Source: Chelatococcus reniformis
GTDB lineage: Bacteria > Pseudomonadota > Alphaproteobacteria > Rhizobiales > Beijerinckiaceae
Direction: 5' to 3'
Assembly: GCF_014640075.1 (NCBI RefSeq)
Contig: NZ_BMGG01000006.1
Location: 454,284-518,283, forward strand
DNA: 64,000 bases
How positions within the stretch are numbered: the stretch's first letter is position 1; every line of letters begins with the position of its first letter. A model generated the notes under the pieces. That model did not search any database, was not told the origin of the DNA, and worked only from the letters and a program-made list of their open reading frames with translations. Made by a program: the position numbers and the translations under genes. Shown piece by piece: positions 42,527 through 51,852 of this stretch.

Positions 42527-43120
42527 CTACGGGGCTCGGCGGCGCGGATGGATGATCTCACCGCGGGCGAGCTTCGCCACCAGCTCGGCGATCTTGGCGG
42601 CCCGTGTCTCCGGCGTCCGGGCCTGATGCACACGATACAGGATCGCGTAACGGTTGGCCGCGTCCAGCACCTCGAACAGGGCGGCCGCCGCCGGCTCGCC
42701 GTCGAGCGCGGCGCGCAGATCGGCGTCCATCGTCGCCCGGCTCTGCGACGGATAGGCAGCGTCCCAGCGACCGTCGGCCTGGGCCCGATCCACCTCCGCC
42801 TGCCCGCGCGCCACCATGCGCCCGGCGGCAATCAGGTGCTCGGCACGCTCGCGACTCTTCTGTGACCAGGAGCTGCCCGCGCGTCTGGGCGTGAATCGCA
42901 CCTTGAAGAAATCGGCGTCCACCCGCCCGAGCCGCCCGTCGATCCAGCCATGCGCCAGCGCGCAGTCGATGGCGGCGGATTTGCTGAGCGTGCGCACCGA
43001 CGCGCCTTTCTTTGCGAAGGCGAGCCAGACTCCCGGCGCATCGGCTGGCTGACGAGCAAGCCAGGACTCCAAGGCCGCGTCATCGCAGAAGGTGAGGAGA
43101 GGAAGAGGGTCTGCGGTCAT
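42527..43120 (-). CDS. YdeI/OmpD-associated family protein
   Basis: A 197-aa cytoplasmic protein of the YdeI/OmpD-associated family, with the characteristic opening TFCDDAALESWLARQPADAPGVWLAFAKKG, the central GWIDGRLGRVDADFFKVRFTPRRAGSSWSQ and the C-terminal YRVHQARTPETRAAKIAELVAKLARGE. Relatives are linked to peptide or stress resistance, but molecular function is unknown. The start is ATG 43120. It lies 36 bases downstream of the LysE-like gene on the same strand and is probably in one transcript. Confidence 0.85.
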   Translation of the reverse strand: MTADPLPLLTFCDDAALESWLARQPADAPGVWLAFAKKGASVRTLSKSAAIDCALAHGWIDGRLGRVDADFFKVRFTPRRAGSSWSQKSRERAEHLIAAGRMVARGQAEVDRAQADGRWDAAYPSQSRATMDADLRAALDGEPAAAALFEVLDAANRYAILYRVHQARTPETRAAKIAELVAKLARGEIIHPRRRAP

Positions 43121-43156
43121 GGAGCCGGCCCGGAGTTCGATCGTGGCCGCGGGCCG

Positions 43157-43771
43157 TCAGGCGGGGCGCCGCGTCAGCGACAGCCAGACCCCGCCGCCGA
43201 TCAGCGTCAGCCCGGAGATGCGGGCGAGCATCCGCGCCCGGTTGCCTTTCAGGAACCAGGCCCGGCCGAGGCCCGATGCGATGGCCCACCCGCTGTCGGT
43301 CGCGGCCGCCATCCCCACCGAGACGGCGCACATGACGGCGAGCTGATAATCGCTCGGCAACGCGGGATCGACGAACTGCGGCAGGAAAGCGGTAAAGAAC
43401 GCCAACGTCTTGGGATTTGAGAGAGCCACGACGAAGCCGCGCCAAAAATGCACGTGGTGCGGCGGCGCCGGCAGCTCGGTGACCTTGCCGGCATTCCGCC
43501 ATGCCTGCACGCCCAGCCAGACGAGATAGGCGGCGCCCGCCCAGCGGATCACCTCGAAGAGGATGGCCGAGCTCTTCAGCAGCCAGGCCAGGCCGAAGGC
43601 GATGGCGCCGACCAGGAGGCCGTTGCCGACGATGGTGCCGGCAACGGTCACCAGGGCCGGGCGGATGCCCTGGGTGGCGCCCGTGGCGATCACCAGGGTG
43701 ACGATCGGGCCCGGCGTGATGATCAGCACCATCGTGATCAGCAGAAAGGCGAAAAAGAGTTCCGGATTCAC
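43157..43771 (-). CDS. LysE/RhtB-family amino-acid exporter
   Basis: A 204-aa inner-membrane protein with about five to six helices and the family signature near the N-terminus (LITMVLIITPGPIVTLVIATGATQGIRPALVTVAGTIVGN), plus GFVVALSNPKTLAFFTAFLPQFVD. Members export amino acids such as homoserine, threonine or arginine; the substrate is not predictable here. GTG 43771 is preferred to TTG 43777 because GGAGG lies six bases before the GTG but directly abuts the TTG. Possibly co-transcribed with the YdeI-like gene. Confidence 0.9.
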   Translation of the reverse strand: MNPELFFAFLLITMVLIITPGPIVTLVIATGATQGIRPALVTVAGTIVGNGLLVGAIAFGLAWLLKSSAILFEVIRWAGAAYLVWLGVQAWRNAGKVTELPAPPHHVHFWRGFVVALSNPKTLAFFTAFLPQFVDPALPSDYQLAVMCAVSVGMAAATDSGWAIASGLGRAWFLKGNRARMLARISGLTLIGGGVWLSLTRRPA

Positions 43772-44330
43772 GTCCAACCTCCGCGTCCGACCATGCTACG
43801 CGATGGCGACATCGATCACCACCGCGTCGCGCCGAAGTCGCGCGGCGCCCTGTCCTCAGGCGAGCGCGAGAAGCTCACGTACTACATACTTTGCGCCGGC
43901 CGCCGAGCTGGCCGAGACCCGTGAGATCAGCCAAACCCATACGTAGATCCGTCCGGACTGCGTTGACCCTGTGACCGTGACCACCCTCGAGCCATTGGGA
44001 TGGGGCCGCCGACCGAACGGGCGCCTCCGACGCGCTCCGCTGATCCCAGCATGCCGCAAGGGAAGGACTCCGCACTCGCGTGTTGAACAGGCTGCGCCGA
44101 GATCTGCGTCCCCCAGCGTCGATGAAACATTCGACACCGGCGGCAGCTTTCAAGTCTCGGCCGGGCAAAGCTCAATCTTAATGCTTTAAATCGACGCGAT
44201 GCGGATGTACCTTGCTCGAATACATGCAGCAAAAGTGTCAGCGGAGCCGGTCACAAGTCTCAATCTGATATTCCGCAAGCATTGACGTGGTCGGCCGCAG
44301 CTCTCGCAGCATGGTTGGAAGGGGGATTCC
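43772..44330. other. 559-base intergenic region before the large unknown locus
   Basis: No convincing gene, RNA or repeat was found. Short frames here lack ribosome sites and family resemblance. The last about 200 bases are less GC-rich (for example CTTAATGCTTTAAATCG near 44176) and probably contain the promoter of the 1284-aa gene; GGAAGGGGG at 44319-44327 is a strong ribosome site for its ATG. Confidence 0.45.
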
Positions 44331-47300
44331 ATGGCCGATGCACGTCCGCCAGCCAGCGGCAAAGGCAAGCCGCTGGACGAAGCCCCTAACGGCTCTACCA
44401 TGATCGTCACCGGTCGGATTTTCCAGGAAGCGGGTGGAGGCGTCGGCGGCCTGCTCGTCGAAGCCGTCGACGTGCGCCAGCAGGGCGAGGTCGTCCGCCT
44501 CGGGTCAGCGGCGGTCGACATGGGGAGCTTCTCGATGGCCATCTCGATCGAGGGCGGCCAGGCGAAGAACCGCGTCAATCTGCAGCTGCGGGTCTTCGCG
44601 CCGGAACGTCCCGGAGCCGACCGCAAGCGGCGTACGTTGTTCGAGACCGAGCTCCGGGCGGGCGCGGCGGCACACGAGCACTTCGAGATCGAGCTGCCCC
44701 GCCGCTCGATCGAGCGGGCCGGCCTTGTCCGCAACGGCGCCGCCACGTCGCGTGCGGCGCTTGCAGCTGCCGACGTCGAACGCGAGCGCCGCGCCGCCAT
44801 CCGCAAGGCCGGGGATCGGGCCTTCTCCGAGTCTCTCGCCGAGGTGAAGGAGCGTCGCGATCTGTTCCGCGGCAGTATCCGCGATACGCTGGCAGCGTCG
44901 CTCGCCACGGTAACCCCCGAGGAGCGAAAGCGCGGCCGATACGTCGCGACGCCGGAGGATATCCGTGCCGTCGGCGAGAGCGCGCTCAAGGCGGACTTCA
45001 AGACCCTGACCGGCACGCAGGACCCGGACACCGACGAGGAGCGAGGCCGCATCCGACGCACCGGCCGCATCCGCCTCACCAAGACCCAGTTGCAAGAGCT
45101 GACCGGCGGCAGCACCGGCCCGGTCGAGATCACCGAGGGGGATCTCGAAAAGGTCGTCGGCACCTCCCTCGACAAGCCGGCCCAGATCTACCGCCGTTCA
45201 CCGGCCGAGGACCCCTGCCGTCCGCGCACCCAGGCCGAGGCCTGCCTCGACGGCGACGACGACCATCACCACGGGCCGGCCCAGCCCGAGGAGCCCGGGC
45301 CACTCACGCACGCAGGCGAGGCACCCGTCTATGTCAGCAAGAAGGCGATCAACGAATTGATGGAGCGTCAGGCTTCGCCCGAGGACCTGCTCGTCTTCGG
45401 CCCACAGGAGGGAGCGCGCGAGCAGCTGCTCGAACCCAGCCTCAACGCCGCCGGCGTCTCCAGCGCGATCGCCAAGGTCACCTTCGCTCCCGGTCCGGCC
45501 GACGTGCCGGCCCTTCATTTCTTCAACGACCTCCAGATCGCATTCGAGCCGATCTGGCAGGAAGCACTCGACGACCGCTTCCTCGACAACGTCGAGGCCG
45601 CCTACGACAAGTTCGTCGAGCGCGGCGGCGCGCCGGCCGTGAAGCGTGTCAAGGATCTCCTCGCCGGCGTCTTCAACGCCAATCTGTTCCTCAACGAGTT
45701 GCTCGACATCGGCACCTCGACCGACACGGCCTATGAAGGCGTCGCCAGCGTCGTCATCATCACCCGCGAGGAGTGGACTGCGCTGCCGTCGCTCGCGCGC
45801 AACCATCTCTCCCAACTTGCAACGCAGATCGCCAACATCCGGCAGGCCCTCCTCGACAAGGTCGACGACGGCGAGATGTCGCTGTTCGATCTCCTCGCCG
45901 CGAAAGGGACGACGCGCGCACTGATCCAGGCCGGCCTGGGGCCTCTGATGTCCAAGAGCGCCATCCAGCTACGCACCAAGCTGCGTCTGCTCAAGTCCGA
46001 TGCCGACGGGATCGTCGCCCTGGCCCGCCGGCTGGTGCTGGAGAACGAGGCGGCACGTCCGTTCCGTCCGACGCACACCATCATCGAAGACTTGAAGCGG
46101 CAGCACAGCCGCGCCTATCCGTTCCGCCATTTCGCCGCGAGCCCGCGCTATCGCAGCGTCAACTTCGGCCTCCTCGTCACCTATAAGCAGATCTGGACGC
46201 TGAAGGCCTACCAGGTCGGCGAACTGGTCAGCACCCTTCCGTTGGCCCCCCGGGAATCACGCAAATACAGCCGCCGGACGCTCCGCAAGACCAAACGCTC
46301 GGTCCAGGAGGTCGAATCCCGCTTCGAGCGGCGCGCCGGCGAGCAGGAGCAGCGTTCGCGGATCGAGTCCGAGATCGTCCACCGCGCCACCTCGAAGACC
46401 AACTTCTCGATGTCCGCGACAGGCAGCGTGAACTTCACGGCGGGCGGTGGCGGCGGCGGTGGCGGCGAGCAGAACAGCGGCGGCGGCATGGGCGTCAGCG
46501 GCTCCAGCACCACCACCTTCACGCGCGACGTCGAGCAGCATTCGAGCTCGGTCAAGAAGGAGTTCAACGAGGCCGTCCGCAAAGCCAGCGAGGAGGTCAA
46601 GAACGAGCGCAAGACAGAGATCACGACCGAGGAGAGCTTCGAGGAGGAGGAGACCCAGTCCGGCGAGATCATCAATCCGAACGATGAGATCCCCTGCACC
46701 TTCCTCTTCTACGAGCTCCAACGCCGCATCGGCATCGAAGAGAAGATCCATGCCCTCCAGTCGGTCGTCTTCGTCGCTCAGGAGGTGCCGGCACCGAGCG
46801 AGCTCACCCATGCCTGGCTGATCCGCCACGATTGGATCCTGAGCCGCGTGCTGCTCGACCCGTCCTATGCGCCGGCGCTCGGCTACGTCTCCACCAGCCT
46901 GATCAGCGACGACGTCGCTCTTCGGGAGATGCGCGAGGCTCTGTTCCGTCAGCGCAAGCTGGTCGAGGATCTGAAGCAGGATCTCGCCGATCGCCGGGCG
47001 CTCGCCGGGCTGCGGTACGCCGCCCTGCAGAAGCAGATCGAAAAGACGGCCGAATCCGCCGAAGGCGGCGGCGGGCTGTTCGGCGACATCCTCGGCGGGA
47101 TCGGCGACATCGCCGGCGGCATTCCGATCGTCGGCGGCATCGTCGAGGGAGCGCTCGACATGGTCACCGGCGAGGGCGAGGTGAGCCAGGCCGACCAGTT
47201 GCGCGAAGGTGCGGCGCGCGACGCCTATGAGCGCGAGCAGCGCGAGGAGCAGGACCTTGCGTCACGGCTGATGAGCGCGCTCTCGACGCTGGAGTCGATG

Positions 47301-48185
47301 CAGAGCGACTATACTGATCGCTTGTCCCGCCATCTCTCGCAGCTTGGCCAGGTGCATCGGCTGATCGACCATATCTGGCAGAACATCCTCTATTACATGC
47401 AGGCGATCTGGGCCCACGAACCAGACGACCAGCGCTTCCTGCGCCTGAAGGACGTGCCGATCCCTGTCTTCACCAAGGACAAGACACGCCCTATCACCAT
47501 CAATCCGGCTGTGCTCGCCGCTGCCACCGACATCGCGGCGATCGATACCAAATGGGTGCATGCCACAAGCGGCCTCGGCATCCGGCGCCCGCCCCTGAGC
47601 GAGGCGGACAGGATCAAGACCGTGCCTCTGTCGCGGGCGGCCAACATCTACAAGCCGGCCGGCGTCGTCGCGAACTACCTCGTCTTCCCCATGTACGAGG
47701 CCAACCCCATCACGGATTTCATGATGGAGCCGTACGTCGCCCTCGCCGAGGGCGAATACGGCCTCTCCGACCCCGACCCGATCGGCAACATGACGCTCGA
47801 CGAGTTCGCCGACTATGTCTGCTGCCTGCGCAAGCATTACGAAGAGAAAAACCGCGCCGACGAGTTCGAGAAGCTGAAACCGGAGCTGCGCGACGCGCTG
47901 AAGAAGCTGCTCCAGCGCTCGCGCCGCGACGAGGACATCGTCATCCCTTGCGAGGACGGCCTCTATATCGAGGCGCTGCCCGGCGCGCATTCGGTTATGG
48001 AGCAGTTCAAGCATCTGCATCGGATCATCGACGTCAAGAGCGCCCAGGCCGACGTCCGCGGCAAGGAGCTCGATAACATCCGCCGCGCCGAGCGGATTCT
48101 CACGAACGAGCTCGGCGATCCGGACGTCGAGCGCCAGATCAATATTTCGGGGACGGCCGGCGTCGTGGTGCCGCCCGAGGTGTGA
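44331..48185 (+). CDS. Large multidomain protein of unknown function (1284 aa)
   Basis: I do not recognise this protein. It has no signal peptide and no clear transmembrane helix. Residues about 24-120 look like a carboxypeptidase-regulatory/transthyretin-like beta sandwich (VTGRIFQEAGGGVGGLLVEA, ending in HFEIELP). A charged helical part follows, with a histidine patch near 305. A conserved-looking segment YKQIWTLKAYQVGELVSTLP (LAPRES after it) is near 620-650. It is followed by basic and coiled sequence, a glycine tract (about 704-725), an acidic stretch (about 765-780), a coiled coil (about 865-910), a glycine/hydrophobic amphipathic stretch LFGDILGGIGDIAGGIPIVG (about 917-936), another coiled coil, and a C-terminal domain with YIEALPGAHSVMEQFKHLHR. 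A structural or translocation-related role is conceivable but unproven. The ribosome site GGAAGGGGG is strong. Confidence 0.85.
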   Translation: MADARPPASGKGKPLDEAPNGSTMIVTGRIFQEAGGGVGGLLVEAVDVRQQGEVVRLGSAAVDMGSFSMAISIEGGQAKNRVNLQLRVFAPERPGADRKRRTLFETELRAGAAAHEHFEIELPRRSIERAGLVRNGAATSRAALAAADVERERRAAIRKAGDRAFSESLAEVKERRDLFRGSIRDTLAASLATVTPEERKRGRYVATPEDIRAVGESALKADFKTLTGTQDPDTDEERGRIRRTGRIRLTKTQLQELTGGSTGPVEITEGDLEKVVGTSLDKPAQIYRRSPAEDPCRPRTQAEACLDGDDDHHHGPAQPEEPGPLTHAGEAPVYVSKKAINELMERQASPEDLLVFGPQEGAREQLLEPSLNAAGVSSAIAKVTFAPGPADVPALHFFNDLQIAFEPIWQEALDDRFLDNVEAAYDKFVERGGAPAVKRVKDLLAGVFNANLFLNELLDIGTSTDTAYEGVASVVIITREEWTALPSLARNHLSQLATQIANIRQALLDKVDDGEMSLFDLLAAKGTTRALIQAGLGPLMSKSAIQLRTKLRLLKSDADGIVALARRLVLENEAARPFRPTHTIIEDLKRQHSRAYPFRHFAASPRYRSVNFGLLVTYKQIWTLKAYQVGELVSTLPLAPRESRKYSRRTLRKTKRSVQEVESRFERRAGEQEQRSRIESEIVHRATSKTNFSMSATGSVNFTAGGGGGGGGEQNSGGGMGVSGSSTTTFTRDVEQHSSSVKKEFNEAVRKASEEVKNERKTEITTEESFEEEETQSGEIINPNDEIPCTFLFYELQRRIGIEEKIHALQSVVFVAQEVPAPSELTHAWLIRHDWILSRVLLDPSYAPALGYVSTSLISDDVALREMREALFRQRKLVEDLKQDLADRRALAGLRYAALQKQIEKTAESAEGGGGLFGDILGGIGDIAGGIPIVGGIVEGALDMVTGEGEVSQADQLREGAARDAYEREQREEQDLASRLMSALSTLESMQSDYTDRLSRHLSQLGQVHRLIDHIWQNILYYMQAIWAHEPDDQRFLRLKDVPIPVFTKDKTRPITINPAVLAAATDIAAIDTKWVHATSGLGIRRPPLSEADRIKTVPLSRAANIYKPAGVVANYLVFPMYEANPITDFMMEPYVALAEGEYGLSDPDPIGNMTLDEFADYVCCLRKHYEEKNRADEFEKLKPELRDALKKLLQRSRRDEDIVIPCEDGLYIEALPGAHSVMEQFKHLHRIIDVKSAQADVRGKELDNIRRAERILTNELGDPDVERQINISGTAGVVVPPEV

Positions 48186-48223
48186 TGTGACGAGGCGAGC
48201 CGCATCGATCGAAGGAGCCGGCC

Positions 48224-49681
48224 ATGGCGCCTGAACCCGTTTCCTTCAGGCTCAGCCAGATGATTGCCGAGGCCGATCGCGCGATCAAGGAGACTGACGA
48301 TGCGCTCGCGCCCCATCGCGCCAGCAACAAACCGATCCCGAAGGCCCTGCTGAGCCAGTATTATCGTCTGCACCAGCATCGCCACGCGCTCGAGCTGCAG
48401 CGCACCTACCCCCAGGCGGTGATCCTCACGGATGTCCACTTCACGTCGATCATGGGAGCCGACGGGCAGCAAATCGCGCTCAACGTGAAAAAGGGCGCGG
48501 GACGCATCGCCGATGCCGCGATCGTCTACGGAGACCGGGTGTGGCTGATCGAGGAGAAGGTGCTCGACGAGGTGTTGAGGGCTTTCCCGAAGAAGGCGAA
48601 CGCGAGGCTGCAGGCCGAGAAGATCGTGCCGAGCTCCAAGGCGGGAACCCAGCTCGCCAACGAGCTCAAGATCCTGAAGCAGGCTGGCCGAAAGGGCGTC
48701 ATGCTGGGGATCACCGGCGTCCCGGTCCTCGGCGGGCCACGGGTCGAGATGCTGCCGGAGGTCGACAACATCGCACCGTCGCGGCTGCAGACCTACAGAA
48801 ACATGGGCGATGGGCCGCAGGTGCCCCAGGGGCCCCCGACCACCCGGATGCCGGGGACCGCCAAGCCCCTCGTGGCGCGTGACATCGTGTCGAGCCAGGG
48901 GGCGCCGAGCATCCAGGCCGTCGCCGTGCCGCCCCCGGCCCAGGTTCCGCCGCCCCCCGTGAGCACGCCACCGATCGCGGGCAAGACGCTGACCCCGCCC
49001 CCGCTGCCCACCCCGGATCGGCGAGGCGGCGTGCTGCAGCCCCCCGTTCCGGTGCGGGGCGTCACCGGCAATCCCCAAGCCGATCGCGGCGCCGATCGTC
49101 CGCAGACCGGGCGTGGCCGCTGGCGATGGCCGGCGACCACGGGAAACGTTGGCGGCGGCATGCGGCCTCAGGCGGGCACTACGCTCCAGCGCGCACGTGG
49201 CGCTGCCGGCGGCGCAGCCGGCGCCATGCAACAGATATCCCAGGGACTGACTCAAAGGGCCCACCAGGCCGTCTGGGATCGCGCCGCTCGCGCGGCGGCC
49301 GAGCCTGACATCTGGCGCCGCGTTCAACAGCTTCGCCACGATGGCAATTGGGTATGGGTGAAGGGGGTGTTCTGGCACGACCAGCCGACCTTCTCCGAAA
49401 GCAACGACGTTCGCTTCCAGGCGATCGAGGTGCTGTATCTGCATGACCCGCACGGGGCGAAGGATGAGGAATCCGCCCGGGGATCGTCCAATTGGCGCAA
49501 CCCTCCGTCCGTGAGCCAACGCTGGAGTCCCGGTGAGCAGCGCAACATGCCGAAATACTACCACGCCAGCGGGCAGGAACTGAACTTCTACGCTCCTGAG
49601 CCCGAATTCGAGTACTTCGATGAAGATATCTCGGTCGGTAATCTGAAGATGGGGAGGTGCGTGCGAAGGAAGCTGCGTTGA
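48224..49681 (+). CDS. Unknown protein with nuclease-like N-terminal core and proline-rich linker
   Basis: A 485-aa protein, not recognised as a whole. Residues 1-60 are helical. Residues about 64-120 (AVILTDVHFTSIMGADGQ, then GRIADAAIVYGDRVWLIEEK) have the spacing of a PD-(D/E)xK nuclease core: D97, E110 and K112 with hydrophobic strands between. Residues about 190-330 are proline- and glycine-rich, a flexible linker. The last about 140 residues form a compact domain rich in W and Y (WVWVKGVFWHDQ, RFQAIEVLYLHDPHG, KYYHASGQELNFYAPEPEF). No signal peptide is seen. It starts 38 bases after the 1284-aa gene, so the two form an operon. An effector or accessory nuclease is a testable guess. Confidence 0.8.
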   Translation: MAPEPVSFRLSQMIAEADRAIKETDDALAPHRASNKPIPKALLSQYYRLHQHRHALELQRTYPQAVILTDVHFTSIMGADGQQIALNVKKGAGRIADAAIVYGDRVWLIEEKVLDEVLRAFPKKANARLQAEKIVPSSKAGTQLANELKILKQAGRKGVMLGITGVPVLGGPRVEMLPEVDNIAPSRLQTYRNMGDGPQVPQGPPTTRMPGTAKPLVARDIVSSQGAPSIQAVAVPPPAQVPPPPVSTPPIAGKTLTPPPLPTPDRRGGVLQPPVPVRGVTGNPQADRGADRPQTGRGRWRWPATTGNVGGGMRPQAGTTLQRARGAAGGAAGAMQQISQGLTQRAHQAVWDRAARAAAEPDIWRRVQQLRHDGNWVWVKGVFWHDQPTFSESNDVRFQAIEVLYLHDPHGAKDEESARGSSNWRNPPSVSQRWSPGEQRNMPKYYHASGQELNFYAPEPEFEYFDEDISVGNLKMGRCVRRKLR

Positions 49682-49831
49682 GGCAGCGGCGCGGCCCAAG
49701 ACGGATACTCCAGCGCCGATCCGCCGCCAACGCACGGCGTCCGCGGTGCCACGCTCTGCTCGACGGGTTGATCTTCGTGCGAGCCACCCGCAGCATAGGG
49801 CGACAATTCATCGTGGAGGTGCGAGAGGCGG

Positions 49832-51106
49832 ATGCCGACCAGCCTGACCCTGCCGGTCGTGGTGACCTGGCAGCTGCTACGGCGCTTCTGGCCGCAACTT
49901 CTGGCCACGGTGGCGCTCGGCATCATCGCCGTGAACCTGCTCCTGCTCGGGGCAGCGCGGATCGCCCTGGTCGACCCAATGGCCGGACTGATGGTGCTGA
50001 CGCTGGTCGTGCTGGCGCAGCTGGTGACCACGGTCGCCCTGTTTCAGATCCTCCGGCCAGCGCTGCCGGCGGTCGCCGCCGCGCAGACCAGGGCGGCGAG
50101 CGAGGCCGCATCGGGCGGCCCGGAGGGCTCCCACCCGGCATCGCTGATCGGCGTCGCGCTGCTGCCGTTCTTTCTCTACTACGCGGCATGGGGCTTCCTT
50201 GGCGACACGGTGCGCCAATACTCGCGGCTGGCGCTGGAGATGGCGCCCCTCGGCCAAAGCGGCAACGTGCTTCACGTGCTCGATTCGCGCTGGCTGATCG
50301 TCTCCGTCGCCATCGCCTGGCTACTGCGCACGATCGCCAAGCGGCGACAGAAGGTGCAAAAGAGCACCTTCTGGGAGATCGTCGTCGTCGTCTGCGAGAC
50401 GAGCTGGATCTTCATCGGCCTCTACGTCGTCAGCCGCTGGAAGGACCAGCTGTTCACCTGGCTGGGGAGTGGTGGGCTGTGGCGCGCCATCGACGCCGCC
50501 GCGGCCGGCCTAGTGCCGGCGGCCCACGCCGCGGGCATGATGCCGGTCGAGCACGCGCCGCCTGCCCTTCCCGACGCCCTTCTCTCGCTCTTCTGGTACA
50601 TGCTGCTGCCGGTGGTCTGGCTGGTCCTCGCGGCCATCGTCTACGGCTACGACATCCGAGATACCAAGCCGTTCGCCCAGGGCCGGGCCGGCGGCTGGCT
50701 GAAGCGCTATCAAGCGCTGCCGGCCTTCCTGCGCGACTTCGCCGACCGCTTCGTCTCCGGCTACCGCAGCCGCTACCTGCCCGTCGCCAACGGGGTGCGG
50801 CTCGCCTTCGGCTCCGGCGTCATGCTGCTGGCGGTGCTGATCGTCGGCTATCGCCTGATCGATTGGGGAGCGGCGTGGCTGTGGCTCGGGGCGGTGCGGC
50901 TGATCGGCCAGCAGCCCGCCTATCTCTGGGACATCCTGCCGGACGCGATCTCGCTCGTCCTCGGCAGCCAGTTCCAGGATTCCTCCCTCGGCCTCCTGGT
51001 GGAGCCGCTGCGCATCTGCTTCCTGGCAGCGATCCTGGAAACAGCCTTCCGGCTGGGCGACGGAGCGCGCGCCCCCGAGCGTCCCGCCGCACAACCCGCC
51101 GGCTAG
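49832..51106 (+). CDS. Polytopic inner-membrane protein of unknown function
   Basis: A 424-aa protein with about seven or eight hydrophobic helices: near residues 13-40, 47-75, 105-125, 150-168, 180-200, 250-275, 320-340 and 375-400, with a long soluble loop between the fifth and sixth. It has conserved-looking W, Y and R residues in loops (KRYQALPAFLRDFADRFVSGYRSRYLP). I recognise no transporter family. GGAGGT and GAGAGGCGG lie before the ATG at 49832. It follows the 485-aa gene by 150 bases on the same strand and converges with three genes for anchored proteins. The TAG stop is formed by repeat copy 3. Confidence 0.8.
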   Translation: MPTSLTLPVVVTWQLLRRFWPQLLATVALGIIAVNLLLLGAARIALVDPMAGLMVLTLVVLAQLVTTVALFQILRPALPAVAAAQTRAASEAASGGPEGSHPASLIGVALLPFFLYYAAWGFLGDTVRQYSRLALEMAPLGQSGNVLHVLDSRWLIVSVAIAWLLRTIAKRRQKVQKSTFWEIVVVVCETSWIFIGLYVVSRWKDQLFTWLGSGGLWRAIDAAAAGLVPAAHAAGMMPVEHAPPALPDALLSLFWYMLLPVVWLVLAAIVYGYDIRDTKPFAQGRAGGWLKRYQALPAFLRDFADRFVSGYRSRYLPVANGVRLAFGSGVMLLAVLIVGYRLIDWGAAWLWLGAVRLIGQQPAYLWDILPDAISLVLGSQFQDSSLGLLVEPLRICFLAAILETAFRLGDGARAPERPAAQPAG

Positions 51107-51207
51107 CATTTTCGAGCAAAGTGGACGCCGGTTCGCGTAAAGAAAACGTGACGAAACAAACAGATAGAGCATTTCGGCGATTCGAAGAAACGCGGAAATA
51201 CTCTAGA
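51104..51207 (+). repeat. Intergenic palindromic repeat, copy 3 (complete)
   Basis: About 104 bases matching copy 1 over its full length. Hairpin two pairs TAGAGCATTTC (51165-51175) with GAAATACTCTA (51195-51205), with one C-A mismatch. The first hairpin is weakened by ATTTTC in place of GTTTTC. It lies between two convergent genes, where it may serve as a bidirectional terminator. Its leading TAG is the stop codon of the membrane-protein gene. Confidence 0.88.
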
Positions 51208-51246
51208 GTCTCCCGATCAGATGATCCCACCGGCTCGGCACACGCT

Positions 51247-51852
51247 TTAGCGCCGCTGGAACACCAAATAGTATGGTTGCTCCCCGTCGAGGCTCAGTGT
51301 GGGGCGCACCGAGGGCGCCACGTCGCGCGGTACCAGGAAGGCTTCGCGGACCGTCAGTACCGCCTCCGGTGGCTGCTTCGACAGCGAATGCGAACCGCAG
51401 GTCGCGATATCACGCTGGCGCGCGGGGTAGAGCGCCGGCGTGTAGCCGAGCTTCGCCGCGCTCCAGCGGCGCCCCTGGCCGTCGACGACACCGACCTGGC
51501 AGGCGCCCCACAGCTGTTCGAAGGTGGTGTCGCCGACCTTCAGCGCGTTGTGCGCGGAGCCGACCTTCACCGAGAGATCCGCCACCAGCAGGGTAAAGCC
51601 CGGCGGCACCGCCGCGGGTTTCGCCTCCGGCCGTGCCACCAGACCGGTGAGGGTCCACTCGCTGCCACCAAAGACCGCCGTTTCGCCCGCGGCCACCTCG
51701 CGGGCGACGATGTGGCTGCCGTGCCAGAGCCAGTAGAGATGATTGGCGCCGAGGGCGGCGGCGGCGAGCGGCAGCAGCAGCGGCAGGGTCAGCAGGGCCC
51801 GGCGGCGCCACCGGCGCTCCCCGGCACCGGCCGGCTGGCTGATCTGCGCCAT
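51247..51852 (-). CDS. Membrane-anchored periplasmic protein of unknown function (third gene of trio)
   Basis: A 201-aa protein with one N-terminal transmembrane anchor (about residues 18-38, RALLTLPLLLPLAAAALGANHLYWL) followed by a beta-rich domain that suggests an immunoglobulin-like fold of the DUF4352 type (FGGSEWTLTGLVARPEAKPAAVPPGFTLLVADLSVKVG). Two cysteines in the domain (GACQVGV and DIATCGSH) may form a disulfide in the periplasm. The ATG at 51852 overlaps the stop of the preceding gene (TGATG). With its two neighbours it forms a tightly coupled three-gene operon facing the large unknown locus. Confidence 0.78.
   Translation of the reverse strand: MAQISQPAGAGERRWRRRALLTLPLLLPLAAAALGANHLYWLWHGSHIVAREVAAGETAVFGGSEWTLTGLVARPEAKPAAVPPGFTLLVADLSVKVGSAHNALKVGDTTFEQLWGACQVGVVDGQGRRWSAAKLGYTPALYPARQRDIATCGSHSLSKQPPEAVLTVREAFLVPRDVAPSVRPTLSLDGEQPYYLVFQRR

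Noticed and set aside
43772..44330. Short frames in the 559-base gap (for example near 43900-44240)
   Set aside because: They overlap on both strands, lack ribosome sites and resemble no family.
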